Source: DASWRT01 sp036403035 (lineage in GTDB: Bacteria > Pseudomonadota > Alphaproteobacteria > ATCC43930 > CGMCC-115725). From it: a DNA stretch of 11,613 bases. The position numbers and the translations under genes were made by a program. The notes under the pieces are model-generated. The model ran no database searches. It was not told where the DNA came from and saw only the letters and a list, made by a program, of their open reading frames with translations. Shown piece by piece: positions 6,427 to 11,613 of the stretch (its first letter is position 1; each line of letters starts with the position of its first letter). The stretch covers positions 1 to 11,613 of the forward strand of contig DASWRT010000265.1 in assembly GCA_036403035.1 (NCBI GenBank), written 5' to 3'.

Positions 6427-6454
6427 TTGCGCCGACCGTCTTCTGCCGTAGGAT
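6427..6454 (+). promoter_or_regulatory. Candidate sigma-70-type promoter for the TRAP genes
   Basis: TTGCGC (6427-6432) and TAGGAT (6449-6454) are separated by 16 bases and lie about 70 bases upstream of the DctP start codon. The match to the -35/-10 pattern is only moderate. It would allow the transporter genes to be expressed apart from the upstream SDR. Confidence 0.3.
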
Positions 6455-6523
6455 GCCGCGGCGGGCCAATGGTGCGCCGGGGAACGAGCGCATGATGGCA
6501 AGGATATTTCGGGAGGTTTGGGG

Positions 6524-7564
6524 ATGACGAGCAGCAACACCAGGATCACGCGCCGGACCTTCGTCGGCGGCACCGCCGCCGCGACGGGGATCGCCGCCGG
6601 CGCCGGCTTCGGCATCCTGACGCGCCCGGCGCACGCCGCGGAGTTCACCTACAAGTACGCCAACAACCTGCCGGTCGGCCATCCGATGAATACCCGCGCG
6701 CAGGAGGCGGCGGAACGGATCAAGCAGCAGTCGAACGGGCGGCTGGAGATCCAGATCTTCCCGAACAACCAGCTCGGCGGCGATACCGACATGCTGAGCC
6801 AAGTGCGATCGGGCGCGCTCGAATTCTTCACGCTCTCGGGGCTGATCCTCGCGACGCTGGTACCGGCGGCCTCGATCAACGGCGTCGGCTTCGCCTTCAA
6901 GGATTACGATCAGGTCTGGGCGGCGATGGACGGCGAGCTGGGCGCCTGGGTGCGCGGGCAGATCACCAAGGCCGGCCTGCACGTCATGGACAAGATCTGG
7001 GACAACGGCTACCGCGAGATCACGTCGAGCACGAAGCCGATCAACGGCCCGGACGACCTGAAGGGCTTCAAGATCCGCGTCCCGGTGAGTCCGCTCTGGA
7101 CCTCGATGTTCAAGGCGTTCGATTCGGCCCCGGCGAGCATCAACTTCAGCGAGGTCTACTCCGCGCTCCAGACCAAGGTGGTCGAGGGGCAGGAGAACCC
7201 GCTGGCGATCATCAGCACCGCGAAGCTCTACGAGGTGCAGAAATACTGCTCGATGACGAACCACATGTGGGACGGGTTCTGGATGCTGGCGAACCGCCGC
7301 GCGTGGGAGAAGCTGCCGAAGGATCTCCAGGAGATCGTCGCGAAGAACTGGAACGAGGCGGCGATCGCCGAGCGGGCCGACGTGGCGAAGCTGAACGCCT
7401 CGCTGAAGGACGAGCTGCAAGCCAAAGGCCTCGTCTTCAACCAGCCCGACCCGGAGCCGTTCCGCGGCACGCTGCGGAAGGCCGGCTTCTACGCCGAGTG
7501 GAAGGAGAAGTACGGCGCGGAGGCATGGGGCCTGCTCGAAAAGACCGTCGGCCGGCTCGCCTGA
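6524..7564 (+). CDS. dctP: TRAP transporter substrate-binding protein, DctP family, Tat-exported
   Basis: This periplasmic receptor of a tripartite ATP-independent transporter binds an organic acid and hands it to the membrane permease encoded next. Of 346 residues, the first 38 or so form a twin-arginine signal (ITRRTF at 8-13, cleavage near AHA/AE). The mature protein starts EFTYKYANNLPVGHP, typical of DctP proteins. It contains KGFKIRVP with Arg185, the conserved carboxylate-binding arginine position, and VEGQENPLAI (221-230), whose Gln and Asn are conserved in the pocket. I chose ATG 6524, with GGGAGG at 6511-6516 at good spacing, over a TTG at 6518 that sits almost on the ribosome binding site. 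The stop codon shares one base with the permease start, so the two are translationally coupled. Ligand unknown; a carboxylate is expected from the family. Confidence 0.93.
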   Translation: MTSSNTRITRRTFVGGTAAATGIAAGAGFGILTRPAHAAEFTYKYANNLPVGHPMNTRAQEAAERIKQQSNGRLEIQIFPNNQLGGDTDMLSQVRSGALEFFTLSGLILATLVPAASINGVGFAFKDYDQVWAAMDGELGAWVRGQITKAGLHVMDKIWDNGYREITSSTKPINGPDDLKGFKIRVPVSPLWTSMFKAFDSAPASINFSEVYSALQTKVVEGQENPLAIISTAKLYEVQKYCSMTNHMWDGFWMLANRRAWEKLPKDLQEIVAKNWNEAAIAERADVAKLNASLKDELQAKGLVFNQPDPEPFRGTLRKAGFYAEWKEKYGAEAWGLLEKTVGRLA

Positions 7565-9471
7565 TGGCGGTGCTCGTCGCCAGCGAAACGGGTGCGGCTG
7601 CGGCGGCGGCGGAGCGCGCGCCCCCGCCGCCGCGCCGCCTCGTGTGGCTCGACGTGACGCTCGCCTGGATCACGGAGGTTCCGGCGGCGATCATCGTGGT
7701 CGTCGAGATCGGCGTGCTGTTCGCGGGCGTCGTCGCCCGCTACGTCGTGCACCGGCCGCTCGTCTGGTCCGACGAGCTGGCGTCGGCGCTGTTCCTCTGG
7801 CTCGCCATGCTCGGGGCGGTGATCGCGCTGCGCCGCGGCGAGCACATGCGTCTCACCGCCTTCGTCGCGCGCGCCGCGCCGGCGACCCGCGCCTTCCTCG
7901 ATGCGATCGCTGCGATGGTGGTCGCCGCCTTCGTGCTGCTGATCCTGGTGCCGGCGCACGAGTATGTCGAGGACGAAGCCTTCATCACCACGCCGGCCCT
8001 GGAGATGCCGAACAGCTGGCGCGTCGCCGCGATCGAGGTCGGCATCGCGCTGATGCTGGTGATCGCGCTCGCCCGGCTGATCGAGCGCGCCGGGTTGCGC
8101 CATATCGCCGCCGCCTTCGCCACCGTCGTGGCGGTCGGGTTCGGACTGTGGCTGGCGCAGCCCTGGCTGCTCACGCTCGGCAACGGCAACCTGCTGGTGT
8201 TCTTCGTCGGGCTGGTCGCGCTCTGCGTCGCGATGGGCGTGCCGATCGCGTTCGCCTTCGGCGTCTCGACGCTGGCCTATCTCGCGCTGGTCACGCACAT
8301 CCCCCTGACGGTGGTGGTGAGCCGCATCGACGAGGGCACGTCGAGCATCATCCTGCTCGCGGTGCCGCTTTTCGTCTTCCTCGGCCTGCTGATCGAGATG
8401 ACCGGCATGGCGCGGGCGATGGTCGATTTCCTCGCCGCGCTGCTCGGCCATGTGCGCGGCGGGCTCTCCTACGTCCTCCTGGGAGCGATGTACCTCGTCT
8501 CCGGGATCTCCGGCTCGAAGGCCGCCGACATGGCGGCGGTGGCGCCGGTGCTGTTTCCGGAGATGAAGCGGCGCGGCTCTAAGCCGGGCGAGCTGGTGGC
8601 GCTGCTCGCGGCGTCCGGCGCGATGTCGGAGACGATCCCGCCCTCGCTCGTGCTGATCACGATCGGCTCGGTCACCGGCGTGTCGATCGCGGCGCTGTTC
8701 ACCGGCGGGCTGCTGCCGGCCGCGGTGCTGGCATTGGCGCTCTGCCTCGTCGCCCGCCTGCGCTCGGGCGGCGAGAACCTCGCGGGCGTCCGCCGCGCGC
8801 CGTGGGGGACGGTGCTGCGCAGCTTCCTGGTGGCCTTACCGGCGGTGGCGCTGCCGTTCGTGATCCGCGCCTTCGTCGTCGAAGGGGTGACGACGGCGAC
8901 CGAGGTGTCGACGATCGGCATCTTCTACAGCCTCGTCGCCGGCCTCTGCTTCTACGCGTTCTTCTACGGCTGGCCGGATTGGAGGCGGTTCTACCCGATG
9001 CTGGTCGAGACGGCGTCGCTGTCCGGCGCGATCCTGCTGATCATCGGGACCGCGACGTCGATGTCGTGGGCGCTGACGCAGTCGGGATTCTCGCGCCAGC
9101 TCGTGGCGGCGATGACGGCGATGCCGGGCGGGCAGGCCGGCTTCCTGGCGGCGTCGGTCGCCGCCTTCGTGGTGCTCGGCTCGGTGCTGGAGGGAATTCC
9201 GGCGATCGTGCTGTTCGGTCCCCTGCTGTTCCCGGCGGCACGGGCGATCGGGGTGCACGAGGTGCATTACGCGATCGTCGTGGTGCTGGCGATGGGACTG
9301 GGACTGTTCGCGCCGCCGTTCGGCGTCGGCTTCTACGCCGCCTGCGCGATCGGCAGGGTCAATCCCGACGAGGCGATGGGCCGGATCTGGCCTTATCTCG
9401 GCGCGCTCCTCGTCGCCCTCGCGCTGGTCGCCGCCGTGCCCTGGTTCTCCGTCGGGTTCCTTGAGCGATGA
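7564..9471 (+). CDS. dctQM: TRAP transporter fused permease, DctQ-DctM
   Basis: A 635-residue inner-membrane protein joins the small (DctQ) and large (DctM) TRAP subunits in one chain. After a Pro/Ala-rich cytoplasmic leader (1-29), the DctQ part runs to about 175. It includes VWSDELASALFLW (67-79), the family's conserved Trp-acidic segment, and REGEHMRL-like RRGEHMRL (90-97). An extra helix (about 183-200) links to DctM, which starts near 208 with LLVFFVGLVALCVAMGVPIA. DctM hallmarks are LLAVPLFVFLG (264-274), SGISGSKAADMAAVAPVL (313-330) and LLAASGAMSETIPPSLVL (347-364). The fusion supplies the linking helix that places the two parts correctly. It overlaps dctP by one base and the next SDR by four (ATGA). 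Transport would be driven by a cation gradient. Confidence 0.94.
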   Translation: MAVLVASETGAAAAAAERAPPPPRRLVWLDVTLAWITEVPAAIIVVVEIGVLFAGVVARYVVHRPLVWSDELASALFLWLAMLGAVIALRRGEHMRLTAFVARAAPATRAFLDAIAAMVVAAFVLLILVPAHEYVEDEAFITTPALEMPNSWRVAAIEVGIALMLVIALARLIERAGLRHIAAAFATVVAVGFGLWLAQPWLLTLGNGNLLVFFVGLVALCVAMGVPIAFAFGVSTLAYLALVTHIPLTVVVSRIDEGTSSIILLAVPLFVFLGLLIEMTGMARAMVDFLAALLGHVRGGLSYVLLGAMYLVSGISGSKAADMAAVAPVLFPEMKRRGSKPGELVALLAASGAMSETIPPSLVLITIGSVTGVSIAALFTGGLLPAAVLALALCLVARLRSGGENLAGVRRAPWGTVLRSFLVALPAVALPFVIRAFVVEGVTTATEVSTIGIFYSLVAGLCFYAFFYGWPDWRRFYPMLVETASLSGAILLIIGTATSMSWALTQSGFSRQLVAAMTAMPGGQAGFLAASVAAFVVLGSVLEGIPAIVLFGPLLFPAARAIGVHEVHYAIVVVLAMGLGLFAPPFGVGFYAACAIGRVNPDEAMGRIWPYLGALLVALALVAAVPWFSVGFLER

Positions 9472-10295
9472 GCGGAGGGATCACCGGCCGGCTCTACGGC
9501 AAGGTCGCGGTCGTCACCGGCGGCGGGAGCGGGATCGGCGCGGCGATCGTCGAGCGCTTCACGGCGGAAGGCGCCGTCACCGTCGCCGCCGACCTGTCGT
9601 TCGCCGCCAAGTCGGGTCTCGCGGCGGCGGCGGGTGGCGGCCGGTGGGAGCGGCATGTCGACGTCACCGATCCGGCCTCGGTCGACGCGCTGATGCAGGA
9701 TGCGCTCGCGTCGCTCGGCCGGATCGACGTGGTCGTCAACAGCGCCGGGATCGGCAAGGAGACGCCGTTCCTCGAAACGTCGGTCGAGCTGTTCGACCGC
9801 ATGCTGGCGGTCAATCTGCGCGGCACCTTCATCGTCGGGCAGGCCGCGGCGCGCGCGATGATCGGCGGGCCTGCGGCGGGGGGCGAAGGCTGCGGCGGCG
9901 GGCGCATCGTCAACATCGCCTCGGTCTCCGGGCGCCGCGGCAACGTCGCGCGCAGCGCCTACGGCGCCTCGAAGGGCGGGGTCGTCGTCCTCACCGAAGT
10001 GATGGCGGTGGAGCTGGCGCCGCATGGCATCCTCGTCAACGCGATCGCTCCCGGCCCGGTCGATACGCCGATGGTGCGGGCGATGCATGCGCCCGAGTCG
10101 CGGCGCGCCTGGGTGACGCGGACGCCGCTCGGCCGCTACGGGAGCCCCGATGAGATCGCCGCCGCCGCCGTGTTCCTGGCGAGCGACGATGCGAGCTACG
10201 TCACCGGGCACGTGCTCCATGTCGATGGCGGCTTCCTCGCCGCCGGCTTGATGGGGGGAGGTGGCGGCGGCAGGGACTCCGATCCGGGGAATTAA
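9468..10295 (+). CDS. SDR-family NAD(P)-dependent oxidoreductase, FabG-like
   Basis: This is a second classical SDR, of 275 residues. It has the standard cofactor loop TGGGSGIG (17-24), the NSAG motif (91-94), Asn116, catalytic Ser152, and Tyr165 with Lys169 (YGASK), the APGPVDTP segment (194-201) and the C-terminal HVDGGF. Asp42 after the second strand favours NAD(H), by family rule. A glycine-rich insertion, GGPAAGGEGCGGGR (133-146), precedes the strand that carries Ser152, and the tail is glycine-rich. The start overlaps the stop of dctQM as ATGA, so it is translated in step with the transporter and almost certainly acts on the imported compound. It differs from the first SDR in its cofactor loop, so the two are not a simple recent duplication. 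Confidence 0.93.
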   Translation: MSGGITGRLYGKVAVVTGGGSGIGAAIVERFTAEGAVTVAADLSFAAKSGLAAAAGGGRWERHVDVTDPASVDALMQDALASLGRIDVVVNSAGIGKETPFLETSVELFDRMLAVNLRGTFIVGQAAARAMIGGPAAGGEGCGGGRIVNIASVSGRRGNVARSAYGASKGGVVVLTEVMAVELAPHGILVNAIAPGPVDTPMVRAMHAPESRRAWVTRTPLGRYGSPDEIAAAAVFLASDDASYVTGHVLHVDGGFLAAGLMGGGGGGRDSDPGN

Positions 10296-10516
10296 TCGCT
10301 CCTGATCGCGCTTCTGCCGCATTGCCGCCACAGGCATTAAGAACATTTTTACCAATCCTGCCGCATCCTCGAACGGTATCGCGTACGTGGTCCGGCCTCC
10401 ATGCGGACCAAGAAGCGTGCGACTAGGACCGCCGACGACCGCTCCGCGCGAGTCGGCCGCTGCCGACCGCGTAGAACCTTGCCGTCAAGACGAGCAATCT
10501 AGGGGGACGGAAACGG
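10296..10516. other. Intergenic spacer with two stem-loops
   Basis: The spacer has no coding homology. It holds an AT-rich patch (10336-10357) and two inverted repeats: TGGTCCG (10388-10394) with CGGACCA (10404-10410), and GTCGGC (10452-10457) with GCCGAC (10462-10467). Neither is followed by a T-run, so neither is a clear terminator of the TRAP operon. They may form a structured leader for the short ORF that follows. Confidence 0.3.
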
Positions 10517-10687
10517 ATGCGGCTTTATTTACCGGTCGATGCGCGAGCGGCAGGCGGTCTGGCGTACGCGGAACGGCGAGGCAGTTGGCGGCCGGGGATC
10601 CTGTGGATCTGGTTGGGCGCGGCGCTCTCGTCCTGGGGAATCGTGATCGGCGCCGGAATCATCGTCTTCAATCTGATCGCCGGCTGA
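10517..10687 (+). CDS. Small putative membrane protein, 56 residues
   Basis: A short ORF starts at ATG 10517, with AGGGGG at 10501-10506 as a distant ribosome binding site. The N-terminal half is polar (MRLYLPVDARAAGG). From about residue 27 a tryptophan-rich hydrophobic stretch forms one clear membrane helix (PGILWIWLGAALSSW, then GIVIGAGIIVFNLI), ending at LIAG. The last 20 bases overlap, tail to tail, the end of the minus-strand pseudouridine synthase. I recognise no family. The amphipathic-then-hydrophobic layout suits a small inner-membrane protein, but a chance ORF in high-GC DNA is not excluded. Confidence 0.38.
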   Translation: MRLYLPVDARAAGGLAYAERRGSWRPGILWIWLGAALSSWGIVIGAGIIVFNLIAG

Positions 10688-11309
10688 AGGGCCGCCGCGG
10701 CGGGCCGGGCTTGCCGGCCGCCGCCGGCCGACGGTCCCCGGCGCGTGATGGAGTGACTTCTCTCCATTTGCCGGGCGCCAGCCCGTCGAGCGTCCACTCC
10801 CCGACCGCGTAACGGATCAGGCGGAGCGTCGGGAAACCGACGGCGGCCGTCATGCGCCGTACCTGCCGGTTCCGGCCTTCGCGCAGCATCAGCTCGATCC
10901 AGGATGTCGGGATCCGTGCCCGGTAACGGATCGGCGGATCGCGCGGCCACAGATCGGGCGGCTCCGCGATGAGGCGGGCTCCCGCCGGTTTGGTGGGCCC
11001 GTCCTTCAGCGTCACGCCGCGCCGGAGCCGCTCCAGCGCATCGTCGTCCGGCACGCCCTCGATCTGCGCCCAGTAGGTCTTCGGCAGCTTGTGCTTCGGA
11101 TCGGCGATGCGGGCGTGCAGCCCGCCGCCGCCGCTGCCCCCGCCGCCATCGGTCAGCGCGAGCAGCCCCTCGCTGTCATGGTCCAGCCGTCCCGCCGGAT
11201 AGACGCCCGGCACGTCGATGTAGCCGGCGAGCGTCGGATGCGCGCCGCTGCGGTCGGTGAATTGCGAGAGCACGCCGAAGGGTTTGTTGAAGAGGATCAG
11301 GCGCGGCAT
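10668..11309 (-). CDS. rluE: 23S rRNA pseudouridine synthase, RsuA/RluE family
   Basis: This enzyme converts a specific uridine of rRNA to pseudouridine; RluE in E. coli modifies U2457 of 23S rRNA. The 213-residue protein opens MPRLILFNKPFGVLSQF, has the catalytic loop GRLDHDSEGLL with Asp43, and then KLPKTYWAQIEG (74-85) and EGRNRQVRRM (144-153), all hallmarks of the family. It lacks the N-terminal S4 domain found in RsuA/RluB, which fits RluE. A glycine/serine run (55-63) is inserted after ALTD. The tail beyond residue 188 is basic and low-complexity. The start at 11309 matches the usual RluE N-terminus; an upstream in-frame ATG at 11423 would add 38 unrelated residues across an inverted repeat. 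No clear ribosome binding site is visible. Confidence 0.9.
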   Translation of the reverse strand: MPRLILFNKPFGVLSQFTDRSGAHPTLAGYIDVPGVYPAGRLDHDSEGLLALTDGGGGSGGGGLHARIADPKHKLPKTYWAQIEGVPDDDALERLRRGVTLKDGPTKPAGARLIAEPPDLWPRDPPIRYRARIPTSWIELMLREGRNRQVRRMTAAVGFPTLRLIRYAVGEWTLDGLAPGKWREVTPSRAGDRRPAAAGKPGPPRRPFSRRSD

Positions 11310-11355
11310 CGGAGATGGAGCTAACGCTTTAACCCGAACGACGCAAAGGATTCGC

Positions 11356-11436
11356 AGAGAACGCGAAGGCAGGATTTCTGGCGCGCCGAAGGCGCGCAGC
11401 AATTCCCCTTGCGGCCTTCGCACTGAAGCGTTCTCT
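11356..11436. repeat. Nested inverted repeat upstream of the pseudouridine synthase
   Basis: The outer arms pair in two blocks: AGAGAACGC (11356-11364) with GCGTTCTCT (11428-11436), and GCGAAGGC (11363-11370) with GCCTTCGC (11414-11421), leaving a 6-base bulge ACTGAA on one side. Inside sits a perfect hairpin GCGCGCC-GAA-GGCGCGC (11381-11397). The unit fills much of the 209-base gap between two minus-strand genes. It could be a small palindromic mobile element, or a transcript structure ending the aldo/keto reductase message. Confidence 0.5.
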
Positions 11437-11518
11437 TTTCACTATCCCCCGATTCCCCTTCATCCCCCCGATCCCCGATCCACATGCGGTGCGATACGGT
11501 CGGAGATTTCCAGTCTGT

Positions 11519-11613
11519 TTATAGCATTTCCAGCGGCTTCTTCCGGGTCGGCGGCGGAAAGGCGCGGTCGAGGTCGGCAAGGTCTTCGTCGGTCAGCGCG
11601 AGATCGAGCGCGG
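11519..11613 (-). CDS. Aldo/keto reductase, C-terminal end (5' partial)
   Basis: Only the last 30 residues are in the window; the gene runs off the right edge. They read ALDLALTDEDLADLDRAF followed by PPPTRKKPLEML and a TAA stop at 11519-11521. The TDEDLA-LDRAFPPP pattern with the final PLEML is the usual end of a bacterial aldo/keto reductase of the 2,5-diketogluconate reductase/YdbC type, an NAD(P)H-dependent carbonyl reductase. The active-site residues are outside the window, so the activity cannot be confirmed. It lies 209 bases upstream of the pseudouridine synthase on the same strand. Confidence 0.7.
   Translation of the reverse strand, partial: ALDLALTDEDLADLDRAFPPPTRKKPLEML

Noticed and set aside
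6353..8451. Long minus-strand frames opposite dctP and dctQM (355 and 320 codons)
   Set aside because: Charged, repetitive shadow translations with no recognisable motif; the plus-strand transporter genes are certain.
10337..10353. CtrA-like site TTAAGAACATTTTTACC
   Set aside because: The second half-site is TTTA rather than TTAA and the position is not near a clear promoter; one mismatch in an AT-rich patch is weak evidence.
11310..11423. Extension of the pseudouridine synthase to an ATG at 11423
   Set aside because: The added residues come from translating the inverted repeat and do not resemble the family; the conserved N-terminus starts at 11309.
11446..11481. Repeated CCCCGAT words in the last intergenic region
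   Set aside because: Three irregular copies in C-rich DNA, too short and unevenly spaced to be called a repeat array.

Overview
The window is high-GC DNA with tightly packed genes and looks like an alphaproteobacterial chromosome. The reasons are two twin-arginine-exported solute-binding proteins, a fused DctQM TRAP permease, a DUF1194 protein, a PAS-type chemotaxis receptor remnant, and GC-rich palindromes between genes. I cannot name a genus. There are no RNA genes, CRISPR arrays or intact insertion sequences that I can see.

Layout. (1) 1-3211 (+): a polyamine-type ABC importer operon, made of an ATPase (cut by the left edge), a Tat-exported binding protein and one PotB-like permease. A GC-rich compound palindrome lies between the binding protein and the permease. 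The second permease this family normally needs is not present. (2) 3212-4315: about 1.1 kb of relic DNA. On the minus strand it holds the first 50 or so codons of a PAS-containing chemotaxis receptor, a palindromic AT-rich spacer, and the tail of a PQQ-type sugar/sorbosone dehydrogenase whose reading is split over three frames. Next come an unassigned open stretch and a short plus-strand ORF with a very strong ribosome binding site. (3) 4316-5543 (+): an exported DUF1194 (von Willebrand A-like) protein and a GYD-domain protein. (4) 5605-10295 (+): a catabolic cassette of SDR dehydrogenase, TRAP binding protein DctP, DctQM fusion permease and a second SDR. Its last three genes overlap by 1 and 4 bases, so they are almost certainly co-transcribed. 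(5) 10296-11613: a leader-like spacer, a 56-codon single-helix membrane ORF, a minus-strand RluE-like 23S rRNA pseudouridine synthase, a nested inverted repeat, and the last 30 codons of an aldo/keto reductase (minus, cut by the right edge).

How the genes work together. The TRAP system would import an organic acid or sugar acid using an ion gradient, and the two SDRs would oxidise or reduce it or its derivatives. The substrate cannot be read from sequence. The ABC operon looks like an importer truncated by a rearrangement whose scar is the relic zone. I found no wholly new biological system. The most informative parts are the relic zone, the interrupted ABC operon and the two intergenic palindromic elements.
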